Source: Planctomycetia bacterium
GTDB lineage: Bacteria > Planctomycetota > Planctomycetia > Gemmatales > Gemmataceae
Direction of reading: 5' to 3'
DNA length: 12,602 nucleotides
Assembly: GCA_005773755.1 (NCBI GenBank)
Contig: SXHE01000191.1
Location: 1 to 12,602 of the forward strand
Positions 6,037 through 12,602 of the stretch are shown here, piece after piece (the stretch's first letter is position 1; each line of letters starts with the position of its first letter). The notes beneath the pieces were generated by a model. That model was not told the DNA's origin, ran no database searches, and saw only the letters and a list, made by a program, of their open reading frames with translations. The position numbers and the translations under genes were made by a program.

Positions 6037-6327
6037 TTAGGCCTTCGGTGCCAAGTTCGGGTTGAAGAACACCATCTTCCACGGGCGCACGGTCCACTTG
6101 AGGAACACGCCGGCCGCGAAGAACGGGTCGCTGCGGATCAACCCTTCCGCCGCGTCCGGGGTGTCGGCCTCGTAGATGATGAGCGCGCCGTAGCCGTCTT
6201 CCGTCGGGCCGGACGCGAAGAGCTGGTTCTTCTCGATCAGGCTCGTCAGGTACGCGCGGTGTGCCGGCCGGTGCGTGTCCACCAGCACCTTGTCCTGACT
6301 GTACTCGATCACGGCTGCGTATTTCAC
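6037..6327 (-). CDS. YciI/YCII-related domain protein
   Basis: 96 residues, the usual length of a single-domain YciI-like protein (a ferredoxin-like, dimeric fold related to muconolactone isomerase-type barrels). Visible signatures: MKYAAVIEYSQDKVLVDTHR start, H23-RAYLTSLIEKNQLFASGP, GALIIYEADTPDAAEGLIRS, then DPFFAAGVFLKWTVRPW. The His (H19/H23) and the Asp in SDPF (D67) are the conserved pair often proposed as active-site residues; the physiological substrate of most members is unknown. It starts with GTG at 6327 behind a good ribosome site (AGGAG, 8-nt spacing). The GTG overlaps the TGA of the upstream DUF6580 gene as GTGA, so translation is probably coupled. The next gene starts 10 nt after its stop. 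Confidence 0.92.
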   Translation of the reverse strand: MKYAAVIEYSQDKVLVDTHRPAHRAYLTSLIEKNQLFASGPTEDGYGALIIYEADTPDAAEGLIRSDPFFAAGVFLKWTVRPWKMVFFNPNLAPKA

Positions 6328-6950
6328 CAGTTGTTCTCCTGAGGGCGAACCTCTTGGGCCGCGCCGCCCACGCGCTCGGCCGGGAAGTACGCCCGGCTCA
6401 GCGCCAGGTGCGCGCCGAACAGGGCCGCACTGAACAGTGTGTCGCCCACGAACGTGCCGCGGTAGAACGGGATCGCGGCGACGTATGAATCCAGAAGCCC
6501 GGCGAGCGAACGGTCATATGGGAGGGCCATTTCGAGCCAGCTCACGAAGTTGCTGACGACGTAGAAGGCCAGCCCACAGCCGAACCCGACGCCGACGGCC
6601 CGACCCACCGACGCGGAGCGCCGCAGCGCGAGCCAGCCGACGAGGACGTACCCGCCGAAGTACAACCACGCCAGCGGGTACGGCTCCCACCACGGGGTGG
6701 TGAGGTACAGGCACAGGTCTTTGAGCGCGATGGCGACCGCGGTGAAGACGACGCCGTACCAGAAGCCCAAGCGGGCCGCGGCGAACAGGGCCAGCGCCCC
6801 GATCACGGATACGTTCCACATGCGGTATTCGGGTAGCAGCTTGGCGAACACCAGCGTCAGCGACACGGTCAGGAGCAACCCGGCCCCCGCGAGCGCGAGC
6901 GTCATGGGCTTGAAGGTCGGCGGTGCGGGCGGGTGCGTCGGCGCGTCCAT
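6324..6950 (-). CDS. DUF6580 family putative transport/membrane protein
   Basis: 208 residues with about six hydrophobic segments (roughly 16-37, 44-59, 62-83, 93-109, 115-135, 167-186). Family-like signatures are NVSVIGALALFAAARLGFWY (residues 46-65), KDLCLYL, VVSNFVSWLE, and AGLLDSYVAAIPFYRGTFVG followed by DTLFSAALFG. These match my recollection of DUF6580 proteins, which look like small integral membrane proteins with resemblance to ECF-type substrate-binding components; a substrate is not known. ATG at 6950 (MDAPTHPPAP) lacks a clear ribosome site; ATG at 6905 (MTLALAG) is an alternative that would remove a proline-rich leader. First gene of a likely unit DUF6580 - YciI - hypothetical; divergent from the DUF697 gene. 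Confidence 0.88.
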   Translation of the reverse strand: MDAPTHPPAPPTFKPMTLALAGAGLLLTVSLTLVFAKLLPEYRMWNVSVIGALALFAAARLGFWYGVVFTAVAIALKDLCLYLTTPWWEPYPLAWLYFGGYVLVGWLALRRSASVGRAVGVGFGCGLAFYVVSNFVSWLEMALPYDRSLAGLLDSYVAAIPFYRGTFVGDTLFSAALFGAHLALSRAYFPAERVGGAAQEVRPQENNW

Positions 6951-7016
6951 CGGGTGCGGTCTCCGTGAGCGAGTAAGGGAGATGTTAGGTGCGGGGCGCG
7001 CCGCCCGCAAGTCGGT

Positions 7017-7022
7017 TACAAT
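7017..7022 (+). promoter_or_regulatory. Candidate -10 element for the DUF697 gene
   Basis: TACAAT matches the sigma-70 -10 consensus at five of six positions and lies 42 nt before the ATG at 7065. No convincing -35 is at the expected distance (the area is ggcgcgcc-rich), so this is tentative. Confidence 0.3.
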
Positions 7023-7064
7023 ACCACGACCACACGAATGCGAACCAGTTGTGAGGAACGCGCC

Positions 7065-8282
7065 ATGAAGCCGGATGACGACGACTTCCGCATTGGCGTG
7101 CCGGGCCTGGCTCGCGCCGCGGTCGCACCGGCGCTGCCGCGACCGCCTGAGCCGGAGCCGGCGGGCGAGCCGGAGCTGCGCCCCGGCGAGACGGAACTCG
7201 GTCGCCCGCCGCAGGTGCCCACCGATCTGCGCGAGCTTTCGGGCGACGACCTCGCCGCGCTCAAGATACTCGACGACGAGCAGGCCGCGCGCGACGTGGC
7301 CGAAGCGGAACTGCTGCTCGCCTCCGACCCCACCGGCCTCGGCTGGCTCGGCTGGTTCGGGTCGCCGCTGGCGTTCGCGTTCTTCCTCGGCATGACCGGC
7401 GTGTTCGGCGTCTTCCTCTTCAACCAAACCGCGTCGCTGCTGCAAACGCTCGCCGCCGTTCAGGAAGATTGGATTCGCTACACCGGCTACGGTGGCCTCA
7501 TCCTGTTCGGGCTGTGCGTGCTGTACTCGTTCATCCGGTTCCTGGTGATCTACGTTCGGCTGCGCGAGAACAAGCAGTTGCGGACGAAGGGCATCAAGGA
7601 GCTGTCGAACCGCACGCGACTGCGGTGGCTCGCGGCGGCGAAGTCGGCCGAGGCGCGGAAGCAGATCGAGACGTACCTGCAAACGTACCCCATCGAATCG
7701 GAGAAGGAGCGCCGCGGGCTGGCGAAGCTCGGCCTCACCGACGAGGGCATCGCCAAGATGAAGGTTGTGCGGGCCGACCTGCTCGACCACGACAAGTTCG
7801 CCTCCACGGAGCAGTGGTTCGCCCGCTTCCGCGACGGCTTCCAAAGTGTGATCGACGAAGCCGCGGAGAAGCGCGTGAAGTACTGGGCCAGCCGCATCTG
7901 GGTGGTCACGGCGGTGGCCCCGAACGCGGTGGTCGATTCGGGCGCGACCGTGTTCTACACGTTCTCGATGCTGACCGACCTGTGTCAGCTCTACAACCTG
8001 CGGGCCGGGCGCACGGGCACCGCGGTGCTGCTGGGCCGCACGTTCTTCAACGCCTACCTCGCGGGTCAGGGCACCGAGTGGGAGAAACTGGCGGAGGAGC
8101 AGTACGACCAGTTGTTTCACGAGGCGATGAGCGTGGTGGGCATGGGCGTCAGTTCAAACGTGGCCGGGAAGATTCTGGGCAAGGTGGGCGCGAAGGTGAC
8201 GACCGGCTACCTGAACCGCGTGCTGCTCATCCGCCTCGGCCGCTACGCCGCCCGGCTGCTGCGCCCGGTGACGCGGGATTAG
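7065..8282 (+). CDS. DUF697 membrane protein (YcjF/UPF0283-like)
   Basis: 405 residues. Residues 1-60 are acidic and proline-rich and probably disordered (PRPPEPEPAGEPELRPGETE). Two hydrophobic segments follow at about 98-120 and 141-164, then a charged helical stretch. Residues about 270-400 resemble DUF697: WVVTAVAPNAVVDSGATVFY, LTDLCQLYNLRAGRTGTAVL, LGRTFFNAYLAGQ, and a glycine-rich end (MGVSSNVAGKILGKVGAKVT). E. coli YcjF has the same order of acidic N-terminus, two membrane helices and DUF697; it sits beside the YcjX GTPase-like protein, but no such partner is present here. DUF697 is also found fused to GTPases, suggesting a membrane-linked partner role; function is unknown. ATG at 7065 follows GAGG at 8 nt and is preferred over an in-frame ATG at 7038. 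Convergent with the helicase. Confidence 0.88.
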   Translation: MKPDDDDFRIGVPGLARAAVAPALPRPPEPEPAGEPELRPGETELGRPPQVPTDLRELSGDDLAALKILDDEQAARDVAEAELLLASDPTGLGWLGWFGSPLAFAFFLGMTGVFGVFLFNQTASLLQTLAAVQEDWIRYTGYGGLILFGLCVLYSFIRFLVIYVRLRENKQLRTKGIKELSNRTRLRWLAAAKSAEARKQIETYLQTYPIESEKERRGLAKLGLTDEGIAKMKVVRADLLDHDKFASTEQWFARFRDGFQSVIDEAAEKRVKYWASRIWVVTAVAPNAVVDSGATVFYTFSMLTDLCQLYNLRAGRTGTAVLLGRTFFNAYLAGQGTEWEKLAEEQYDQLFHEAMSVVGMGVSSNVAGKILGKVGAKVTTGYLNRVLLIRLGRYAARLLRPVTRD

Positions 8283-8286
8283 GAAC

Positions 8287-8408
8287 GGCCCGCAGATGGC
8301 GCAGAGCAGACGCAGATAAACTCCGGATCAGGCAGAATGCCGGGGTTGAAACCTGCTCCCGGTCTTGATCTGATTTCATCTGCGTCTGCTCTGCGTCATC
8401 TGCGGGCC
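8287..8408. repeat. Nearly perfect 34-bp inverted repeat between convergent genes
   Basis: Arm 8287-8320 (ggcccgcagatg...) pairs with 8374-8408 with one substitution and one extra base; the spacer is 53 nt. On the plus-strand RNA the substitution is a G-U pair, on the minus-strand RNA an A-C mismatch. The arms are built of short ctgcg/gcaga words. A second, competing pairing is gcagaatg (8332-8339) with cattctgc (8408-8415). It lies 4 nt after the DUF697 stop and 30 nt before the helicase stop, so it could end both transcripts. From memory, 'ctgcgtcatctgcgg' words recur between genes in Gemmata-like and some other genomes, suggesting a dispersed palindromic repeat; unverified. Confidence 0.8.
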
Positions 8409-8438
8409 ATTCTGCGGAGTGGCTTTGCGGCTAACGGG

Positions 8439-10700
8439 TCACTCTTGGGGCTTCTTGCGGCCGACGATCTTCAGCTTCACTTTATCGACGACGAACGTCT
8501 TCTCTCCGCTTCCGGGGAAACGGATTTTGACCCGGCGCAGCGCGCCGTACCCGCTCACGTCGGTGACGCTGCCCAGGCCGAACTCCTCGTGCTGCACCAG
8601 CACGCCGACCGCCAGCCCGGTTTGCGGCGCGTCGGGGATCGTCGGCTTCAGGTCGGGGTTCGGCTTCTTGGGCGGCAGGTACGGCCGCGCGCCGGTATCG
8701 GCCCAGTCCTTCGCCGCCGGCCCGACCTTCGCCCGCCACTCGTCGGCCGCGGTGCGCGCGCGGTTCCGCGCCACCGACGTGTCGCTGAACTGTACGTCGC
8801 GCGGCAACTCGTCCAGAAATGTCGACGGGATGCAGTAGTTCAGGCTGCCGCGGAACTCGCGCATCTTCGCGTGGCACAGGTACAGCTCCTTCATCGCGCG
8901 AGTCATCCCCACGAAGCACAGCCGCCGCTCCTCCTCGATCTCCTCGTCGTTGTGCAGGCTCCGTTCGTGCGGCAGCAGTCCTTGCTCGACAGCGAGAACG
9001 TACACCACGGGGAACTCCAGCCCTTTGCTCGCGTGCAGCGTCATCACGGAAACGTGGTCGGTGTGCTCGTCCCAGGCGTCCACGTCCGAGGCGAGCGTGA
9101 TCTGTTCGAGGAAGTCGCCGATGGTGCTGTCGGGGTTGGCGTCGTGGAACTGCTTCGCGGCGGTGACGAGTTCGCTCACGTTGGCGAGCCGCTCGGCGTC
9201 GTCCTCGTCGCCGGACTCGCGCAGCATGGCCTCGTACCCGCTCTTGACCAGCGCGAGGCTAACCAGTTCGTGCGGGGGCAGGTCGAGCTTGGTGCGCAGC
9301 TCGGTTATCATGCGGTGGAAGTCGCGCAGCCCGGTCGCGCCCTTGCCCTTGATGTCGGTGACGCGCGCGACCTGCCCGGCCGCGGCCAGCAGGCCGATCT
9401 CGTGCTGCGCCGCGAACGACTGGAGCTTGTCCAGCGACACCTTCCCGATCCCGCGTGGCGGCTCGTTCACCACGCGCAGGAAGCTGACCGTGTCTTGCGG
9501 GTTGGCGATCAGCCGCAGGTACGCGAGCACGTCGCGGTTCTCCTTGCGCTCGAAGAACGCCAGCCCCTTGACGATCTGGAACGGGACGCCGTGCTTGACG
9601 AACGCGCTCTCGAGCGACCGCGTGAGGGCGTTGATGCGCATGAAGATGGCGTGGTCGCGGTACTTGAACTTCCCGGCCTTGACCGCCTCCTTGATCCTCA
9701 CCACGACCCCCTCGGCCTCCTCCAGCCCGTTGTCGAACGTGAGCACGTTCACCGCCTCGCCCTGCGGGTTGTCGGTAATCAGATCCTTCTTCTTGCGCTG
9801 CTTGTTGTGGTCGATGAGGGTGCCGGCCGCGTGCAGAATGGCCTTCGTGCTGCGGTAGTTCTGGGCCAGCGTGATGACCCGCGCCGCCGGGAAGTCGCGC
9901 TCGAAGTCGAGGATGTTCTTGATGTCCGAGCCGCGCCACTTGTAAATACTTTGGTCGGGGTCGCCTACTACACAGATGTTCGGGTGCGTGATGCTCAACC
10001 CTTTGGCGATCTGATACTGCGCGGAGTTCGTGTCCTGGTACTCGTCGATCAGGACGTACTGGAACCGGGCGTCGAGGTCGCGGCGCAGTTCCTCGTTGGT
10101 CTTCAGAGCCAGTGCGGGCAGGTACAGCAGGTCGTCGAAGTCCATCGCGTTGGCGCTGCGGAGCCGCTTCTCGTACAGCGGGTACACCTTCGCCACGGTC
10201 TGCGTGAAGAAGTCCGTGGCCGTGCGCTCGTACTGGGGCGGCGTGGTGAGGGCGTTCTTGGCCTTGCTGATCGCCCCGCCGATCCGCTCCGGGCTGAACT
10301 TCACGTTGTCGATGCCGGTGGCTTCGAGCGCGCTTTTCACGATCTTGTTGCGGTCGTCCATGTCGTAGATGGTGAAGTTGCGGTCGAAACCCAACCGCTC
10401 GCCGTACTGCCGCAGCAGCCGCGCGCCGAGGCTGTGGAAGGTGCTCACCCACACCTTGTTGCCGGGCACCAGCTTCTCGACGCGGGTTTTCATCTCGCCC
10501 GCGGCCTTGTTCGTGAACGTGATGGCGAGGATGCGGTGCGCGGGCACGCCGCTCTGGAGCAGGTACGCGACCCGGCGCGTGATGACCCGCGTCTTGCCGC
10601 TCCCGGCCCCGGCCAGAATCAGCAGCGGCCCCTCGCCGTGCTTCACGGCCGCCTGCTGATCCGCGGTCAGATCGGCGAGCAGATCAACAGCTTCGGACAT
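8439..10700 (-). CDS. pcrA: PcrA/UvrD-type superfamily 1A DNA helicase
   Basis: A 753-residue 3'-5' DNA helicase used in repair and in clearing proteins and conflicts from DNA (PcrA 724 aa, UvrD 720 aa). All motifs are intact: Q motif (LTADQQAAV, 11-19), Walker A AGAGSGKT (30-37), Ia (AITFTNKAAGEM, 59-70), Walker B LIDEYQDTN (217-225), III (VVGDPDQSIYKWRGSD, 244-259), IV (QNYRST, 280-285), V (VMTLHASKGLEF, 552-563) and VI (EERRLCFVGMTRA, 590-602). Residues about 696-747 (VGVLVQHEEFGLGSVTDVSG ... VKLKIVG) form the Tudor-like C-terminal domain that in PcrA/UvrD contacts RNA polymerase, which favours PcrA/UvrD over Rep. ATG at 10700 leaves the usual short lead to the Q motif. Convergent with the DUF697 gene, divergent from the HNH gene. 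Confidence 0.96.
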   Translation of the reverse strand: MSEAVDLLADLTADQQAAVKHGEGPLLILAGAGSGKTRVITRRVAYLLQSGVPAHRILAITFTNKAAGEMKTRVEKLVPGNKVWVSTFHSLGARLLRQYGERLGFDRNFTIYDMDDRNKIVKSALEATGIDNVKFSPERIGGAISKAKNALTTPPQYERTATDFFTQTVAKVYPLYEKRLRSANAMDFDDLLYLPALALKTNEELRRDLDARFQYVLIDEYQDTNSAQYQIAKGLSITHPNICVVGDPDQSIYKWRGSDIKNILDFERDFPAARVITLAQNYRSTKAILHAAGTLIDHNKQRKKKDLITDNPQGEAVNVLTFDNGLEEAEGVVVRIKEAVKAGKFKYRDHAIFMRINALTRSLESAFVKHGVPFQIVKGLAFFERKENRDVLAYLRLIANPQDTVSFLRVVNEPPRGIGKVSLDKLQSFAAQHEIGLLAAAGQVARVTDIKGKGATGLRDFHRMITELRTKLDLPPHELVSLALVKSGYEAMLRESGDEDDAERLANVSELVTAAKQFHDANPDSTIGDFLEQITLASDVDAWDEHTDHVSVMTLHASKGLEFPVVYVLAVEQGLLPHERSLHNDEEIEEERRLCFVGMTRAMKELYLCHAKMREFRGSLNYCIPSTFLDELPRDVQFSDTSVARNRARTAADEWRAKVGPAAKDWADTGARPYLPPKKPNPDLKPTIPDAPQTGLAVGVLVQHEEFGLGSVTDVSGYGALRRVKIRFPGSGEKTFVVDKVKLKIVGRKKPQE

Positions 10701-10920
10701 GGCGAGTCCTTCCGGGTTCCGTCTGCGCGCGAGACTCTTGGGAATGAATAGGGATTCTACCGGCTCGCCCCGGTACTGCGAAGCTCAGCCAGAAAGCGGG
10801 CCGTTGCGTCCGGTGCGGCGGGCAAAACCCTCTCCGTTCCGACCGTATCAAGGGTGCCGCTTGCGCCGGCGCATCGTGAAGGACGCGCGAAACTCGCGCC
10901 CGAACCAGCGGAGCATTCTC

Positions 10921-10950
10921 TTGCGGGCGCGAAAATGCACCCTGTATGAT
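10921..10950 (+). promoter_or_regulatory. Candidate sigma-70-type promoter for the HNH gene
   Basis: TATGAT (10945-10950) fits the -10 consensus at five of six positions. TTGCGG (10921-10926), 18 nt upstream, fits only the TTG half of the -35. Predicted transcription would begin near 10957 and give a leader of about 100 nt. Confidence 0.4.
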
Positions 10951-11002
10951 GGTGGCGGGGTCGAACCTTTACCCGCCCGCGCCTCTCCTCTTGACGAGCG
11001 GA

Positions 11003-11036
11003 CTGCCCGGCACTTCGCGGGGCAGCCGAAGTGTCC
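11003..11036 (+). promoter_or_regulatory. Two competing hairpins in the HNH leader
   Basis: ctgccc (11003-11008) can pair with gggcag (11020-11025), while ggcacttcg (11009-11017) can pair with cgaagtgtcc (11027-11036, one G-U pair and one unpaired base). The two interlock with almost no connecting bases, so they should exclude each other. They end 7 nt before the ribosome site GGAGG (11044-11048). Regulation by switching is speculative. Confidence 0.25.
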
Positions 11037-11058
11037 CCTTAACGGAGGGCCTGTCGCC

Positions 11059-11691
11059 ATGAATGCCGGGTACTCGGCGCTGGACGCGAGCGTACTGGTT
11101 TTGAACAAGGCGTTCGCTGCCGTTCACGTGATATCCGTGCGCCGGGCGTTCTGCCTGTTGTGCAAGGAACTCGCCGAAGTCGTGAGCCAGGAGGACGGCC
11201 AGTTCGCCACCTACGACTTCGAGTCGTGGGCCGAGCTGAGCGCGTTCAAGGCCGCGAACTTCCGCCAGGAGGACGACGACTGGGTGCGAACCGCGACCAC
11301 GGAGATCCTGTCGCCGCGCGTCATCCGGCTGCTCAGCTACGACAAGATGCCGAAGCAGACGGTGAAGTTCAACCGGCGCAACATCTTCGCCCGCGACCAC
11401 AACCAGTGCCAGTATTGCGGGAAGCGGTTCCCGACCACGGAGCTGTCACTGGACCACGTGTTGCCGCGCAGCCAGGGCGGGGGCACGACCTGGGACAACA
11501 TCGTCTGCGCGTGCGTGGACTGCAACGTGCGCAAGGGGGGCCGCACCCCGCGGCAGGCGAACATGACGCTGATCCGCAAGCCGGAGAAGCCGAAGCGCAG
11601 CCCGATGCTGAACCTCAAGCTGACGCAGAAGAAGTACCAGTCGTGGCAGTCGTTCCTCGACGCCGCCTACTGGAACGTCGAACTGAAGTAG
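11059..11691 (+). CDS. HNH endonuclease family protein
   Basis: 210 residues. The N-terminal part (ALDASVLVLNKAFAAVHVIS, VRRAFCLLCKELAEVV, RVIRLLSYDKMPKQTVKFNR) matches a widespread stand-alone HNH family whose biological role is unclear. The nuclease domain (about 105-170) has a zinc-binding CxxC pair, C117-C120 (CQYC) and C152-C155 (CVDC), with the HNH residues D132-H133 (LDHVLPRSQGG), N147 (TTWDNIV) and N156 (CNVRKGGRTP). A catalytic Mg-dependent cut of DNA is expected from the family; the target is unknown. ATG at 11059 follows GGAGG at 10 nt spacing and matches the family N-terminus. It stands between the helicase (divergent) and the hydrolase-like gene (convergent), with its own leader and terminator. 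No toxin, restriction or homing context is visible. Confidence 0.92.
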   Translation: MNAGYSALDASVLVLNKAFAAVHVISVRRAFCLLCKELAEVVSQEDGQFATYDFESWAELSAFKAANFRQEDDDWVRTATTEILSPRVIRLLSYDKMPKQTVKFNRRNIFARDHNQCQYCGKRFPTTELSLDHVLPRSQGGGTTWDNIVCACVDCNVRKGGRTPRQANMTLIRKPEKPKRSPMLNLKLTQKKYQSWQSFLDAAYWNVELK

Positions 11692-11717
11692 GGCGCTGAG
11701 GAGATGTGAACAACGAA

Positions 11718-11747
11718 ACAGCCCACCCTTTGCGAAGGGTGGGCTGT
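11718..11747. terminator. 13-bp perfect hairpin between convergent genes, likely bidirectional terminator
   Basis: acagcccaccctt and aagggtgggctgt pair perfectly around the loop tgcg, 26 nt after the HNH stop and 27 nt before the hydrolase-like stop. The strongest stem in the window apart from the 8287-8408 repeat. No long U-tract on either side. Confidence 0.75.
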
Positions 11748-11774
11748 GCTGTTGAATGGCGGGGCGAATGCCGA

Positions 11775-12602
11775 TCAGATGCGGTCGAGCGAGTCGAGCC
11801 AGGCGAGGAAGTCGGTGAAGGTCTTCAGGTCGAAGTACTCCTTGCCGCTCTCCTTCATCTCGCGGAACGTGACCGGGAATCGCTTCTCGCGGAGCAGGTC
11901 TTTGCTTTCGACGATCTCCTTCAACAGTGGGTCTTTGTCGCCACCGCTGATGAAGAACGACAGCGGCAGGTTGGCGACGTTGTCCTTCGGCGCGGTGCCA
12001 AGCGTCGCGCCGATGGTCGCGACGCCGCGGAACACGTCGCGGGCGTTGAATCCGACGTAGTACGCCATCTGCCCGCCGTTGCCCATGCCGTGGGCCACGA
12101 CGCGGGTCTTGTCGATGGTGTACTGGCCCAGCACGCTCTTCACGTCCTGCATCACCAGTTCGGTTTCGCTCGCGACCCAGCCGTCGGCGTTGCCGGACTT
12201 CGGCCCCATCACGATGAAGTGGTGGTCCTCGGCGAACTCGCGAAACGTCTTCGCCATCTTCTCGCCGTCCTTGCCGCCCTCCTTCGCCTGGTGGAACCAG
12301 ACGATGAGACCGTGCGACACGTTCGGGTCGTAGTTGTCCGGCACGAACACCCAGTACTCGCGGCCGAGCGCCTGATTGTTGCGCGTCATGAACCCGGTCT
12401 CGATCTTCGGCTTGTCCTTCTTGTCGTCCTTCTTCTCTTCCTGCGCCGCGCCGTCGGCCGCAGCGCGGATGTTGCTGAAGGCGGGCGGGAAGGGGTCTTT
12501 GCCCTTCGGGAACGGGTCTTTCGGGTTCGGGTCTTTCGGCTTCGGCAGGCCCTCCAGCGCCTTGCCCGCGCTCGACGGCAGTGGCAGCTTCTCCGGCAGG
12601 TC
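11775..12602 (-). CDS. C-terminal part of a protein with Pro/Lys/Asp linker and degenerate alpha/beta-hydrolase domain
   Basis: The frame runs from the right edge (no start visible) to TGA at 11775: 275 residues seen. Residues 1-68 are low-complexity: PKPKDPNPKDPFPKGKDPFP, then EEKKDDKKDKPK, a linker that implies another domain upstream (from memory, Gemmata has PDZ/serine-protease proteins ending in such a domain; unverified). From about residue 71 an alpha/beta-hydrolase of the PHB-depolymerase-esterase type follows: YWVFVPDNYDPNVSHGLIVW, FHQAKEGG, FIVMGPKSGNADGW, DVKSVLGQYTIDKTRVVAHG, ISGGDKDP, TFREMKESGKEYF. The nucleophile elbow reads HGMGNGG, with Gly where G-x-S-x-G has Ser (codon at 12081-12083), and the spot where GHEY would give the catalytic His reads GKEY. 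It is therefore probably a binding or structural domain rather than an esterase. An ATG at 12389 is internal to the open frame and unlikely to be the start. Confidence 0.85.
   Translation of the reverse strand, partial: DLPEKLPLPSSAGKALEGLPKPKDPNPKDPFPKGKDPFPPAFSNIRAAADGAAQEEKKDDKKDKPKIETGFMTRNNQALGREYWVFVPDNYDPNVSHGLIVWFHQAKEGGKDGEKMAKTFREFAEDHHFIVMGPKSGNADGWVASETELVMQDVKSVLGQYTIDKTRVVAHGMGNGGQMAYYVGFNARDVFRGVATIGATLGTAPKDNVANLPLSFFISGGDKDPLLKEIVESKDLLREKRFPVTFREMKESGKEYFDLKTFTDFLAWLDSLDRI

Larger units (their letters stand above)
10701..11058. other. Intergenic region with the HNH gene leader
   Basis: 358 bp between the divergent helicase and HNH starts. Frames crossing it translate to arginine/proline-rich strings without family resemblance, so I see no gene. 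It holds a candidate promoter at 10921-10950 and two overlapping hairpins at 11003-11036, both pointing toward the HNH gene. I could not place a promoter for the helicase. Confidence 0.6.

Noticed and set aside
6951..8120. In-frame upstream extension of the DUF6580 gene on the minus strand
   Set aside because: It runs antisense to the DUF697 gene and shows no domain features; the membrane protein begins at 6950 or 6905.
8337..10751. Open frame of about 800 codons on the plus strand across the helicase region
   Set aside because: It is the antisense of the complete PcrA/UvrD gene; the product is a compositionally skewed Leu/Val/Arg string with no family features, as expected in high-GC DNA.
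11003..11036. H-type pseudoknot in the HNH leader
   Set aside because: The linking loops would be 0, 2 and 1 nt, too short to cross the stems; alternative hairpins are more realistic.
10699..11058. In-frame upstream extension of the HNH gene
   Set aside because: The extra 120 codons are Arg/Pro-rich without family similarity, while the family N-terminus and a ribosome site are at 11059.
1..12602. tRNA, rRNA, CRISPR array or prophage/IS genes
   Set aside because: Read through for conserved rRNA stretches, cloverleaf-like TTCGA arms with matching stems, regularly spaced repeats and transposase or integrase proteins; none found. Short RNAs could still be missed by eye.

Overview
The window looks like chromosome of a planctomycete, most likely a Gemmata relative (family Gemmataceae). 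The grounds are a DUF1559 prepilin-like protein with the N-terminal FTLIELLVVIAIIAVLIG helix and C-terminal H-x9-DG motif, a secreted parallel beta-helix protein, a hypothetical protein ending in a tail (HVRGCWVVDLVLGK) that I associate from memory with Gemmata paralogues, and high GC. Hand counts of single 60-base lines gave about 73% in the helicase gene and 50-65% in lines between 5220 and 5940. No rRNA, tRNA or CRISPR array was seen. Most genes are housekeeping or stand-alone.

Layout, left to right. 1-417: 3' part of a small, probably exported hypothetical protein, convergent with a MaoP/DUF413 protein (474-803, minus) across a GC-rich hairpin. 983-1873: DUF1559 protein, convergent with a secreted beta-helix protein (1882-3813, minus); only 8 bp separate their stops. 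3972-4484: a Dps ferritin-like protein, divergent from the beta-helix gene; a 10-bp inverted repeat lies in the shared upstream region.

4531-6950 is a block on the minus strand. Read in the direction of transcription it holds a DUF6580 membrane protein, a YciI-like protein overlapping it by 4 nt, a Gemmata-type hypothetical protein 10 nt further on, a roughly 390-bp gene-free stretch rich in inverted repeats, a 39-nt remnant of a second hypothetical-protein tail, and a small membrane-anchored HEPN/DUF4145-like protein. This is the most unusual part: GC drops and the last 29 nt of conserved coding sequence of the hypothetical gene occur twice, perfectly identical.

7065-8282: a DUF697 membrane protein (YcjF/UPF0283-like), convergent with a complete PcrA/UvrD helicase (8439-10700, minus). 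Between them lies a nearly perfect 34-bp inverted repeat. 11059-11691: an HNH endonuclease with its own long leader and candidate promoter, divergent from the helicase. 11775-12602 (minus, runs off the window): the C-terminal part of a secreted or modular protein with a Pro/Lys/Asp-rich linker and an alpha/beta-hydrolase domain whose catalytic Ser and His appear to be replaced.

Convergent gene ends carry strong GC-rich hairpins without U-tracts (436-461, 4498-4517, 11718-11747). I see no complete defence or mobile system. The best candidates for something new are the HEPN/remnant/repeat block at 4531-6026 and the degenerate hydrolase at the right edge.
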